This document shows, one piece after another, positions 33,554 through 43,100 of a stretch of DNA of 47,009 bases. The translations under genes were made by a program, and so were the position numbers. Each line of letters begins with the position of its first letter. Within the stretch, counting starts at the first letter, position 1. Location of the stretch: contig NZ_CAKRCF010000022.1 in NCBI RefSeq assembly GCF_934307085.1, positions 1 through 47,009 of the forward strand, written 5' to 3'. The notes beneath the pieces are model-generated. The model made no database searches, was not told the DNA's origin, and saw nothing but the letters and a program-made list of their open reading frames with translations. This stretch comes from an uncultured Anaerobutyricum sp. (GTDB taxonomy: Bacteria; Bacillota; Clostridia; Lachnospirales; Lachnospiraceae).

Positions 33554-34591
33554 ATGGATATTTCAAAAAAACTTGTAGAGACCCATTCCATGACAAAAGA
33601 AGAATGTCTGGAATTATTTTCACTATTTGATAATCCAGAGACCATGGAATATTTAAAAGAAGAAGCTGTTAAAGTCCGTAAACAGTATTATGGAACAAAA
33701 GTATTTACAAGAGGATTAATAGAGTTTACAAATTACTGTAAAAATAATTGCTATTACTGTGGAATACGAAGAGATAATCGTAATATAGAACGATATCGTC
33801 TTAGCGAAGAAGAAATCCTTGCCTGCTGTGATAGTGGGGAAAAATTAGGATTTCGTACTTTTGTATTACAGGGTGGGGAAGATCCGTGGTATACAGAAGA
33901 ACGAATTGCGGATATTGTAAGGAAAATAAAAAAGGCACATCCAGATTGTGCGATTACTTTATCGGTTGGAGAAAAGTCAAAAGAGACGTATAAAATATGG
34001 AAAGAGGCGGGAGCGGACCGTTATCTGCTTCGTCATGAGACCGCTAATGCCTCTCATTACCATCTGCTTCATCCAGAAAGTATGCATCTTTCAAATCGTA
34101 AACAATGCCTGTATGACCTAAAAAAACTTGGCTATCAGGTAGGAGCTGGATTTATGGTCGGTTCACCGGGACAGACATGGGAACATTTAGCGGAAGATTT
34201 GGTCTTTTTGCAAGAATTACAGCCTCAGATGATAGGAATTGGACCATTTATTCCTCATCACGACACGAAGTTTGCAAAAGAAGCGGCAGGAAGTGTTGAA
34301 TTAACCTTAAAACTTTTATCTGTTTTGCGGCTGTTATTGCCCAAAGTACTTCTTCCTGCAACAACAGCACTCGGAACTTTAGACCCACTAGGACGGGAAA
34401 AAGGACTTAGTGCTGGAGCCAATGTAGTAATGCCAAATCTTTCTCCCGTAGAGAATCGAAAACAGTATGAGCTTTATGATAATAAAATATGTACAGGAGA
34501 TGAAGCGGCGAAATGCAAAAATTGTCTGGCTGGAAGAGTACGTTTTGCCGGATATGAACTCGTTGAAGACAGAGGAGATTATATCGGTTAA
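33554..34591 (+). CDS. hydE: [FeFe]-hydrogenase maturase HydE (radical SAM)
   Basis: HydE makes part of the organic ligand set of the H-cluster of [FeFe]-hydrogenase. The 345-aa protein has the radical SAM CxxxCxxC motif in TNYCKNNCYYCGIRRDN near residue 59-75, the LQGGEDPWYT motif near 110, VGEKSKETYKIWKEAGADRYLLRHETAN near 150 (span), GFMVGSPGQTWE near 197 and IGPFIPHHDT near 225. Length is typical (about 345-350). hydF and hydG are not in the window. AGAGGAAAAG precedes the ATG. It shows that the organism evolves or consumes hydrogen. BioB-like or PylB functions are less likely given the IGPFIPHHDT motif. Confidence 0.93.
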   Translation: MDISKKLVETHSMTKEECLELFSLFDNPETMEYLKEEAVKVRKQYYGTKVFTRGLIEFTNYCKNNCYYCGIRRDNRNIERYRLSEEEILACCDSGEKLGFRTFVLQGGEDPWYTEERIADIVRKIKKAHPDCAITLSVGEKSKETYKIWKEAGADRYLLRHETANASHYHLLHPESMHLSNRKQCLYDLKKLGYQVGAGFMVGSPGQTWEHLAEDLVFLQELQPQMIGIGPFIPHHDTKFAKEAAGSVELTLKLLSVLRLLLPKVLLPATTALGTLDPLGREKGLSAGANVVMPNLSPVENRKQYELYDNKICTGDEAAKCKNCLAGRVRFAGYELVEDRGDYIG

Positions 34592-34868
34592 AATATATAA
34601 ACCATTTTTGAGATGATTATATTATAATTCGTGTCCAATAGAGTGCCTATTTTTACATTGGGCTACATTGATTTCGCTTGATAAAGTTAGCATGATGTTT
34701 CGTTCGGTCACTGTGACGATGAAAAAATATTTTGCGTTATTTAGTCGAAAGTCGATGAACTAGTATGCTAGAAATGTGTTAGAAATTAATAGTATAATAA
34801 AAGTAATTTATGTGGATTTGTGATATTATATAAGAAAAATTATTTGCGATAAAGGAAAGGGGAGCATA
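34592..34868. other. Intergenic region upstream of the glucokinase gene
   Basis: An AT-rich gap of 277 bases. A TATAAT lies at 34793-34798 without a good -35. I saw no strong hairpin and no gene. Confidence 0.4.
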
Positions 34869-35798
34869 ATGAAATATTGTTTTGGAGTGGATGTTGGAGG
34901 AACAACTGTAAAACTTGGACTTTTCACAGTCAAAGGGGATCTTCTTGATAAATGGGAGATTAAGACTTATACAGAAAATGAAGGGGAGCGGATTTTGCCG
35001 GATGTGGCAGAAGCAATTAAGGGAAAAATTGCCGAAAAAGCTCTTGTAACAGAAGAAATCTGTGGAATTGGTGTGGGAGTACCGGCACCAGTAGATAAAA
35101 ATGGAGCCATTGAACGTGCAGCAAATGTTGGCTGGATGGCAAAAGAAATCAAAAAAGAATTAGAAGAACTCACTGGGTTCCCATGCGTCATTGGAAATGA
35201 TGCGAATGTAGCAGCTCTTGGTGAGATGTGGAAGGGTGCTGGAGAAGGAGAAAAAGATCTCATTATGGTAACACTTGGAACTGGAGTTGGCGGTGGTATT
35301 ATCATTGATGGTCATGCAGTAGTTGGTGCACACGGAGCAGGCGGAGAGATTGGTCATATCACTGTAAGAAATGATGAGACGGAAAGTTGTGGATGTGGAA
35401 GAAAAGGATGTCTTGAACAGTATGCATCAGCTACAGGACTTGTTCGTCTGGCAAAAAGATATTTTGAAAAAAATGCGAAAGACAGTATCTTAAACAACAA
35501 AGAAATCACGGCAAAGGAAGTATTTGATGCCGCAAAAGCAGGAGACGAAGCTGCACTGGAAATCACAGAAGAATTTGGTGCTTATCTTGGACAGGCATTA
35601 GTGAATTTAGCGGCAACGGTTGATCCCGCTGTATTTGTTATTGGAGGCGGAGTTTCTAAAGCGGGCGATATCCTTTTAGATATCGTAAAGAAATATTTCT
35701 ATAAACATGCTTTCTATGGAAATCAGAAGACAAAGATTACACTGGCGACCCTCGGAAATGATGCTGGAATCTATGGTGCAGCAAAACAGGTATTGTAA
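34869..35798 (+). CDS. Glucokinase, ROK family
   Basis: The product phosphorylates glucose with ATP. The 309-aa protein has the ROK marks: the ATP-phosphate motif DVGGTTVKLGLF at residues 8-19, NDANVAALGE with the catalytic Asp near 113, TLGTGVGGGIIIDG near 138, GEIGHITV near 165 and the zinc-binding CGCGRKGCLEQY near 180. GGAAAGGGGAG precedes the ATG. It stands alone. Another hexose or N-acetyl sugar as substrate is possible, though the GEIGHITV glucokinase form argues for glucose. Confidence 0.9.
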   Translation: MKYCFGVDVGGTTVKLGLFTVKGDLLDKWEIKTYTENEGERILPDVAEAIKGKIAEKALVTEEICGIGVGVPAPVDKNGAIERAANVGWMAKEIKKELEELTGFPCVIGNDANVAALGEMWKGAGEGEKDLIMVTLGTGVGGGIIIDGHAVVGAHGAGGEIGHITVRNDETESCGCGRKGCLEQYASATGLVRLAKRYFEKNAKDSILNNKEITAKEVFDAAKAGDEAALEITEEFGAYLGQALVNLAATVDPAVFVIGGGVSKAGDILLDIVKKYFYKHAFYGNQKTKITLATLGNDAGIYGAAKQVL

Positions 35799-35804
35799 AT
35801 TCTA

Positions 35805-36015
35805 ATTTGTTGAGTTAGCAACAGACGCCGCTAGGGAAAATATATAGTCGGATTGCTCAAGAAAAACTGGAAAAGAGGGATTATTCTAAAGTTGCATTTT
35901 GTGACTTTGCAACATGGAACGTTTAGCGCAACGGAACAAAATCAACCTTAGAATAATCCCTCTTTTAGAAGTCATCAATGCAATCCAATCACAAACTCCT
36001 CCACAGCAGCGTTTT
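35805..36015. repeat. Family A palindromic element, copy 3 (minus-strand orientation)
   Basis: A perfect 19-bp stem (35871-35889 with 35948-35966) encloses the family A core read on the minus strand: TTGATTTTGTTCCGTTG, CGCTAAACG, then GCAAAGTCACAAAAT. Against copy 2 the first two blocks differ at one base. An outer arm pairs GGATTGC (35850-35856) with GCAATCC (about 35979-35985), and the flank GAGTTAGC...AGACGCCGCTAG resembles the left flank of copy 2. The private stem sequence (35871-35888) is not found in the other copies. It lies between the glucokinase gene and the opposing ferredoxin gene, where it may also end transcription. Confidence 0.8.
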
Positions 36016-36036
36016 TTTAGACACACAAATCAAAAT

Positions 36037-36828
36037 TTAGACTATTGTATACCAGTTCTCTTTCCGAATGCCGCACAATGGTGCTAACTTTTCCTGTAAT
36101 GCCTTAAAAGGTTCCTCAGTAAAATATTTTGCCTGTGTTGGGCAGATTCTAAGGCAGGAGCCACAACGTAAGCATTTGCTGTTATCGATATCTTTTGGAT
36201 TGCTGTCGCTAATGGCCTTTACCGGGCAAACATCGGTACAGAGCATACAGTAGATGCAATATTCATTCGTTTCAACTTTGAATGGAAATTCACCCATTGG
36301 TGGTTTGGTGTATGGAAAAGAACCAGGAACTTCTAAGTTGCCAGCATCGTATGTAACTAGAAGACGAAGGCGTTCTTTTAATTTGTCGCCAAATTCTTTT
36401 GCCATTTTTAAATCTTCTTCATCTGGTCTGCCTTCGGCACATTCCTTTAAAAAGGTATGCTGGCAGACAAAAGATGCTGCACCAACAGGGATAAAGCCCT
36501 TGTCTAATACATTCTTTTTTAATTCTATTAAGGTATCATCAATATCACGGTTTCCGTATGTCGCAACAAGAACAACAGGTGTGTTTAAGCCAGAAAAATG
36601 GCTTAATGCGTCAACAATTGGAGCAGGAACTCTGCCGCCGTATGCGGGTACACCGATAATAAGAAGTTCATTTTCTTTAAAATGATGTTCTTGCTGACGT
36701 TCGTCGTAACTTGTAAGATTAATAGATTCTACGGGATAATTTTCAAAAGATGATGCAATCTGGGAGAGAACTTTTTCGGTAGTATTTCCCGGACTGAAAT
36801 ACGCGTAATAAACTTTAAGTAACTGCAT
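36037..36828 (-). CDS. EFR1-family flavodoxin-ferredoxin protein
   Basis: A 263-aa fusion of a flavodoxin-like domain (residues 1-155; YYAYFSPGNTTEKV for the FMN phosphate, GVPAYGGRVPAP and ATYGNRDIDDTL) with a bacterial 2[4Fe-4S] ferredoxin domain (two CxxCxxCxxxCP clusters: CIYCMLCTDVCP and CLRCGSCLRICP). Such EFR1-type proteins move electrons in the cytosol of anaerobes; the partner is not known. The ATG at 36828 has an AGGGGGG ribosome site; the frame is open further upstream but with poor initiation. It shares the strand with the small Cys-rich gene and luxS. Confidence 0.9.
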   Translation of the reverse strand: MQLLKVYYAYFSPGNTTEKVLSQIASSFENYPVESINLTSYDERQQEHHFKENELLIIGVPAYGGRVPAPIVDALSHFSGLNTPVVLVATYGNRDIDDTLIELKKNVLDKGFIPVGAASFVCQHTFLKECAEGRPDEEDLKMAKEFGDKLKERLRLLVTYDAGNLEVPGSFPYTKPPMGEFPFKVETNEYCIYCMLCTDVCPVKAISDSNPKDIDNSKCLRCGSCLRICPTQAKYFTEEPFKALQEKLAPLCGIRKENWYTIV

Positions 36829-36968
36829 AATAAACCCCCCTGTATATTGAAAAAAATTTATCACTGAGAGTATTATACAACATTGTGTTCTGATTTGGCA
36901 AGTTGGCAAATATTGAAAAAAATGGGGCGATGACAGAGAAAATAGAAACTCTGTCATATTATTTTTCG

Positions 36969-37004
36969 AAGGGATTAACACTTAAATGAACGTGTTAATC
37001 CCTT
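36969..37004. terminator. Perfect hairpin after the Cys-rich protein gene
   Basis: A 13-bp perfect stem, AAGGGATTAACAC (36969-36981) with its complement (36992-37004). T-runs on either side are short, so its use as a terminator is only probable. Confidence 0.5.
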
Positions 37005-37030
37005 TGAATTAACTGGAATTTACAAATCTC

Positions 37031-37225
37031 TTATTTGATTCTCTCTACAATCTGGTCGTATAAGTCTAAATCACAATGCTCCTGGTTTGTAAAATGTGTG
37101 CAGTTTAAGCAACTTGGTGTGTTACATTCACAAGATGAATTTTTGAAAGCATATTTGTCAGATACTGGCTGGTATTTACTACATGCTTCTGCAACTTCCT
37201 GATAGGTTTTCTTTGAACTTTTCAT
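37031..37225 (-). CDS. Small Cys-rich protein (64 aa) of unknown function
   Basis: The product has six Cys: C15, then C32-x-C34-x4-C39-x2-C42-x8-C51, a clustered pattern that suggests binding of zinc or an Fe-S cluster or a disulfide fold. It has no membrane segment or signal peptide. The ATG at 37225 has a perfect AGGAGG before it and is preferred to one 21 bases upstream. It follows luxS on the same strand, with a palindrome in the 139-base gap. I do not recognise a family with certainty. Confidence 0.7.
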   Translation of the reverse strand: MKSSKKTYQEVAEACSKYQPVSDKYAFKNSSCECNTPSCLNCTHFTNQEHCDLDLYDQIVERIK

Positions 37226-37248
37226 GATAAATCCTCCTTTTTCCAATA

Positions 37249-37324
37249 TGTACTCCCGAAGTTTTTTATACGTGATTTTGTGGCTGATTTTTGATCAACT
37301 GTACAAAAGAATTTCGAGAGTACA
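37249..37324. repeat. Possible degenerate family A element (copy 4)
   Basis: Arms TGTACTC-CGAA (37249-37260) and TTCG-GAGTACA (37313-37324) enclose GTGATTTTG (37272-37280) and CTGTACAAAAG (37299-37309), which recall GATTTTG and GTTGTACAAAAC of copy 1. Similarity to the family is weak, but the plan (private arm, similar inside) is the same. It lies between luxS and the Cys-rich gene. Confidence 0.45.
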
Positions 37325-37364
37325 TTAATCAGGTACGGAAGTAGTATGTGAAAAGTGTAAAAAA

Positions 37365-37844
37365 TTATGCAGGGTAAACCAGATTTTTTTCAGAAGGGTT
37401 ATTTAACGCTTCTCTTAAATATTTTTTAGCAAGATATTTGGCCATTGGAAGGTTCTGGTCAAGATAGTTGCCGCAGTCTCTCGCAGCAGCACCTGGAATC
37501 TCCCCTTCATAATCAGCAATAAATGCGAAAGTATTACGTACAAGACCTACAACATCCTTAGATTCATAATCACCTGCAAGAATTAAGTAACATCCGGTAC
37601 GGCAGCCCATTGGTCCAAAGTAAATGACTTTTTCTTTCCACTCGTCGTTATTTCTTAAATAAGTTGCAGCAAGATGTTCAATAGTATGGAGTTCTGCAGT
37701 GTTCATAACAGGTTCTCTATTTGGAGCAGTCATACGCAGATCAAATGTAGTGAGTACTTCTTTTCCTACATAGTCTTTTCTTGAGACGTAAACACCTGGG
37801 ATTAAATCAAGGTGATTTACGGTAAAACTTGCTATTTTATCCAT
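37365..37844 (-). CDS. luxS: S-ribosylhomocysteine lyase LuxS
   Basis: The product splits S-ribosylhomocysteine to homocysteine and DPD, the precursor of autoinducer-2. The 159-aa protein has the metal ligands His53 and His57 (ELHTIEHL) and Cys124 (AARDCGNY), and the catalytic Cys81 in GPMGCRTGCY. Length is typical. TAGGAGG precedes the ATG. No SAM-cycle genes are next to it. Confidence 0.97.
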   Translation of the reverse strand: MDKIASFTVNHLDLIPGVYVSRKDYVGKEVLTTFDLRMTAPNREPVMNTAELHTIEHLAATYLRNNDEWKEKVIYFGPMGCRTGCYLILAGDYESKDVVGLVRNTFAFIADYEGEIPGAAARDCGNYLDQNLPMAKYLAKKYLREALNNPSEKNLVYPA

Positions 37845-38045
37845 AATTTATATCCTCCTAGTATAAAAATTTGCAAAAGATAAATTTATAGTATATTCTA
37901 TACGAAGCTAATGATAGCTCACAAAAGCTAAAAGGTCAATAAGTGAAATAGACGTAAAAGTAAAAAGAAGTATTAAAAGGTGGTTTTTTGAATTGTTTCA
38001 GAAAGTAGCCATAGTGATTTTTAATTGACAGAAGGGAGACTATAT

Positions 38046-38999
38046 ATGATAGAGACAGTAATGACGGCACAGATGCCGGTAGGACTTCCAATAAAGATAA
38101 AGAAAAACAGGTTAGAGCCAGATTATATATGGGAAGATATGCCAAGATTAAGTATTGTTGCAGGGGTTCATGGAGATGAGCTACAGGGGCAGTATATTTG
38201 CTATGAGTTGATTCGGAAAATTAAAGAAGATAGAGAACATTTGAAAGGGATTGTGGATGTGTATCCCTGTGTAACACCGATGGCACTTGAGATAAGAAAG
38301 CGTAATGCACCAGGAGCGTTAGATATGAATGCAATGTTTCCGGGGAGCCGCCATGGACATACGATAGAATATATGGCAGCAGAAGTTGTTGAGGATTTGA
38401 TGGGTTCTGATTTTTGTATAGATATTCATTCAAGTGATATCTTTATTCGAGAACTTCCTCAGATACGAGTACCAGAGAATGCAGGAAAAAAAGTAACGGA
38501 ACTGGCACAAAAATCGGGAATCCCTGTTTTATGGATGAATAGTAATTCCTCTTCTGTATGGGAAGGAAGTCTTGCCTACAGTCTCAGGAGAAAAGGAATT
38601 CCGAATATGGTAATTGAATCAGGGATTGCACTTAAAATAGATTATGATTATTGTAAAAAAGTGATAGACAGCGTTTTTCGTATGATGAAAGAACTCGATA
38701 TTTTTGATGGGGAGATTTCGCCTACTAAAAAGACAGTAATTGTAAAGAAAAATGATATGGAAGTTGTTCACTGTAATACAAGTGGGATTTTTATTCCGAA
38801 AACGCAGATTGGAAGTTATGTAAGAGAAGGACAGGTAATAGGCTCTATCGTACGTCCGATTCTTGGAGCGGAAATAGAAGAAATAATTGTGCCTTGTGAT
38901 GGAATGATTTTTAGTTTAAGAGAATATCCGGCGGTTTGTGAGGGCGAGCTTTTGGCAAGAATCTGTAAGACAGAACGACCTGCTGGAAAGTATGAATAG
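38046..38999 (+). CDS. Succinylglutamate desuccinylase / aspartoacylase-like zinc hydrolase, complete motif
   Basis: A 317-aa M14-like metallohydrolase. The zinc ligands are visible: His42 and Glu45 in AGVHGDELQ, and His128 in CIDIHSSD; the catalytic Glu is probably Glu191 (VIESG). The last 80 residues form a small beta domain (SGIFIPKTQIGSYVREGQVIGSI), like the C-terminal domain of AstE/AspA proteins. Members cut amide bonds of acylated amino acids; the substrate here is unknown. The ATG at 38046 has AAGGGAG seven bases before it. A paralogue follows 40 bases later. Confidence 0.85.
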   Translation: MIETVMTAQMPVGLPIKIKKNRLEPDYIWEDMPRLSIVAGVHGDELQGQYICYELIRKIKEDREHLKGIVDVYPCVTPMALEIRKRNAPGALDMNAMFPGSRHGHTIEYMAAEVVEDLMGSDFCIDIHSSDIFIRELPQIRVPENAGKKVTELAQKSGIPVLWMNSNSSSVWEGSLAYSLRRKGIPNMVIESGIALKIDYDYCKKVIDSVFRMMKELDIFDGEISPTKKTVIVKKNDMEVVHCNTSGIFIPKTQIGSYVREGQVIGSIVRPILGAEIEEIIVPCDGMIFSLREYPAVCEGELLARICKTERPAGKYE

Positions 39000-39039
39000 A
39001 TTCCGAGAGTATATATAGGAGAAAGAGAGGACATTTATA

Positions 39040-39984
39040 ATGGAAGAAAAAGTTTTATATTCAATGGAGTCTCCTTTTCAACAGGAAATTAATGTAAAAG
39101 GATATTATTTTGGGAAAAATGAAGGAAAGGAACGTTCTGCCTGCATTGTTGGAGCCTTACGAGGAAATGAATACCAACAGCTTTATATTTGTTCAAAGCT
39201 CATCGATGTACTGAAAAAAATCGAAAAACGTGGAGACATTGTAGGAGAAAATGGCATTTTAGTGATTCCTTCTGTAAACAATATGTCGATGGATTTTGGA
39301 AAGAGATTTTGGATTTCTGATGATACCGATTTAAACAGGTTATTTCCAGGCAATCCATCCGGGGAATCGGGAAGTCGTGTAGCATATGCAATTATGGAAA
39401 CGACTAGGGGTTACCGATATGGCATTCATTTACCGTCCTTTTATCTAGGAGGAACCTTTATGCCTCATATCCGCTTGCTTGATCCGGAACACGGAAGTAC
39501 AAGTCTTGCGAATCTGTTTGGATTGCCTTATGTTATCGAGGCGAAAAGCAGACCATTTGACAGAACAACATTACATAATAACTGGCAGAGAAACGGTACA
39601 GAAGCCTTTTCTTTGTATACAGGAATGACAGGGAAAATTGATGATGAACTGGCAACACAAGCTGTTTCTTCTATTTTGCGTTTCCTTACGAGAATGGGAA
39701 TTATTCGTTATTATTCTCATAGCGGCTATATTGCCAGTGTCTTAAAAGAGGGCGATTTAGAACCAATCATGACGGAGGCGGCAGGCATTTTTATAAGAAA
39801 AGTAGACTGCGGTCAGGAAGTCAGTCGTGGAGATGTATTAGCACAAATTATGAAAGCGGACAGTGGAGAGATTATTTCTGAAGTAAAGGCATCGACAGAC
39901 GGTATCATTTTTTATGCGGAAACAAGACCAGTTGTCTATTCAAATCTTTTGGTATTTCAGATAATAAAAAGAATTCATCTGTAA
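39040..39984 (+). CDS. AstE/AspA-like paralogue with a lost zinc ligand
   Basis: A 314-aa paralogue of the preceding protein, collinear through the C-terminal beta domain (AAGIFIRKVDCGQEVSRGDVLAQI). At the first metal site the motif is GALRGNEYQ, so the His is Arg41 while Glu44 is kept; the second site keeps a His (YGIHLPSF, His130) but not the Ser-Asp after it, and a Glu is kept at 167 (VIEAKS). It may be inactive, may use another metal arrangement, or may work as a partner of the first protein. AGAAAGAGAGG lies before the ATG. The two genes are likely one operon. Confidence 0.75.
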   Translation: MEEKVLYSMESPFQQEINVKGYYFGKNEGKERSACIVGALRGNEYQQLYICSKLIDVLKKIEKRGDIVGENGILVIPSVNNMSMDFGKRFWISDDTDLNRLFPGNPSGESGSRVAYAIMETTRGYRYGIHLPSFYLGGTFMPHIRLLDPEHGSTSLANLFGLPYVIEAKSRPFDRTTLHNNWQRNGTEAFSLYTGMTGKIDDELATQAVSSILRFLTRMGIIRYYSHSGYIASVLKEGDLEPIMTEAAGIFIRKVDCGQEVSRGDVLAQIMKADSGEIISEVKASTDGIIFYAETRPVVYSNLLVFQIIKRIHL

Positions 39985-40032
39985 AAAATCTAAAAATTTT
40001 TGAATTTTTTTCGTCGATTTTTGTCAGAATTC

Positions 40033-40062
40033 ATGGTTTTGAAGAAACTGATATAAAACCAT
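40033..40062 (+). promoter_or_regulatory. Small hairpin in the purL upstream region
   Basis: ATGGTTTT pairs with AAAACCAT around a 14-base loop. No T-tract follows directly. The remaining upstream region shows no purine-riboswitch consensus and only a loose -10 (TATGAT near 40086). Confidence 0.35.
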
Positions 40063-40164
40063 AGGAAATAGAATAAAAAAGTGTTATGATATTTTTAACA
40101 GAAAAATAGGGTGATAATTTCTGAATTGTCCCCACAATTTAATTAAACATACTTGGAGGATATC

Positions 40165-43100
40165 ATGAGTCAGGTAAAGAGATTATATGTGGAAAAAAAA
40201 CCGTCCTATGCGGTAAAGGCAAAAGAACTTGCAGAAGAATTAAAGGCATATCTTTCTATAGAGGATGTCAGTAATGTCAGAGTTCTGATTCGCTATGATG
40301 TGGAGAATGTCTCAGCAGAAACGATGGAAAAAGCGGCAGTTACCGTATTCTCAGAACCACCTGTAGATGATTTGTACGAGGAAGATTTCCCTAAAAAAGA
40401 GGGAGACAGAGTATTTAGCGTAGAATATCTTCCTGGACAGTTTGATCAGAGAGCCGATTCAGCTATGCAGTGTTTACAGCTTCTTAATGAGAAGGAAGAA
40501 CCAATTATCCGCTCTGCAACAACTTATGTTTTTTCTGGTAATATCAGCGATGAGGAATTTGAGAAGATCAAAGAATACTGTATCAACCCAGTAGATTCCA
40601 GAGAGACAGACGAGAAAAAGCCGGAAACTCTCGTTATGGATTACGAAGAACCAGCAGATGTTGCAATCTTTGACGGATTTAAGGATATGCAAGAAGAAGA
40701 GCTGAAAGCACTTTACGATTCTTTAGGTCTTGCAATGACATTTGAAGATTTCCGTTATATCCAGAATTACTATCATGGAGAAGAAGACAGAAACCCTTCC
40801 ATGACAGAGATTCGTGTGTTAGATACATACTGGTCTGACCATTGCCGTCATACAACATTCTCTACAGAACTTAAGGAGGTTACATTTGGTGATGGATATT
40901 ATAAACCTCTTTTTGAAAAGACATATAATGAATATCTTGCTGACCGTGCGGAAGTATATGGAGACAGAAAGGATAAGTTTATCTGCCTGATGGATCTTGC
41001 TCTTATGGGAATGAAGAAGTTAAAACAGGATGGACTTCTTGATAATATGGAAGAGAGCGATGAAATTAATGCCTGCAGTATCGTTGTTCCTGTAGAATTT
41101 GAAGATAAGACAGAAGAATGGCTGATTAGTTTTAAGAACGAGACACATAATCATCCAACAGAAATCGAACCATTTGGTGGCGCAGCTACCTGTCTTGGTG
41201 GTGCAATTCGTGACCCATTATCAGGACGTTCCTATGTATATCAGGCTATGCGTGTAACTGGTTGTGCAGATCCTACTGTTCCTATGTCAGAGACGATGAA
41301 AGGTAAGCTTCCACAGAGAAAACTCACAACTGGTGCTGCAAAAGGATACAGCTCTTATGGTAACCAGATTGGTCTTGCGACTGGATTAGTAGATGAAGTA
41401 TATCATCCAGGTTATGTTGCAAAGCGTATGGAGATTGGTGCAGTTATCGGTGCAGCTCCAAGAAAGAATGTTATCAGAGAAACATCTGATCCAGGAGATA
41501 TCATCGTACTTTTAGGTGGACGTACCGGACGTGATGGCTGTGGTGGAGCAACGGGTTCTTCTAAAGCACACACAACACAGTCCATCGATACCTGTGGAGC
41601 AGAAGTACAGAAAGGTAACGCACCTACAGAGCGTAAGATTCAGAGATTATTCCGTCGTGAGGAAGTAAGCATCCTTATTAAGAAGTGTAATGATTTTGGT
41701 GCAGGCGGTGTATCTGTAGCGATTGGTGAACTTGCAGACGGACTTCGTATTGATCTTGATAAAGTACCTAAGAAATATGCAGGTCTTGACGGAACAGAAC
41801 TTGCGATTTCCGAATCTCAGGAACGTATGGCAGTAGTTCTTGATAAAAAAGATGTAGAACAGTTCCTCGCTTACGCAGAAGAAGAAAACTTAGAGGCTAC
41901 AGTAGTTGCAGAAGTAACAGAGGAAAAACGTCTGGTTATGTCCTGGAGAGGCAAAGAAATTGTAAACCTTTCCCGTGCATTCTTAGATACGAACGGAGCA
42001 CATCAGGAGACAACTGTTGAAGTAGAGATGCCAGATGAAAAAGCATGTTACTATAAGACACAGAGTGAACTGAAAGATATAAAAGAGATGTGGACAGAGA
42101 AACTTTCTGACCTTAACGTATGTTCTAAGAAAGGCTTAATAGAAATGTTCGACAGCTCTATCGGAGCCGGAACAGTTACGATGCCATTTGGTGGAAAGAC
42201 ACAGCTTACTCCAATTCAGACAATGACAGCAAAGTTACCTGTATTAGAGGGTAAAACAGAACTCACAACAATGATGTCCTACGGATTTGATCCATATCTT
42301 TCAAGCTGGAGCCCATACCACGGAGCAGTTTATGCAGTACTTGAATCTGTAGCAAAGATTGTAGCTGCCGGTGGGGACTTCCGTAAGATTCGTCTTACAT
42401 TCCAGGAATATTTTGAAAGACTTGGCACAGATCCTAAGAGATGGGGCAAACCATTCGCTGCATTACTCGGTGCTTACAATGCACAGAAAGGTTTCGGAAT
42501 TCCATCAATCGGAGGAAAAGACAGTATGTCTGGTTCCTTTGAAGATATTGATGTTCCTCCGACATTAGTTTCCTTTGCAGTAGATTATACAAAGGCTTCT
42601 CATGTTGTTACACCAGAATTTAAGAAAGCAGGTAATAATCTTCTTCGTGTGGATATTCCATTTGACGAATATGGTATTCCAGATTATGAAGAGGCCGGAA
42701 AGATTTATGATACAATTCATAAATTAATGCGTAAAGATATTATTGCATCCGCATATGCCCTTGGAGCCGGTGGACTGATTGAGGCAATCAGTAAGATGAG
42801 CTTTGGAAATATGTATGGTGCGAAGTTAGTAAGAGATTTTAATAAGGAAGATCTTACAAAGAAATATTATGGTTCTATTCTTGTAGAGATTCCTACAGAG
42901 TGGATGGATGAGATGGCTGTTCTGCCGAATACTTTCGTAGGAAGAATTACAGATGATCCATTCTTCCAAGTTGGTGAAAAAGAGATTTCTTTAAAAGAAA
43001 TGTGTGACGTATGGCAGGCACCGTTAGAATCTGTATTCCCTACAAAGACAAATGCAACCAAGCATAACGTATCACAGCCATTATACCGTACAAATGATAT

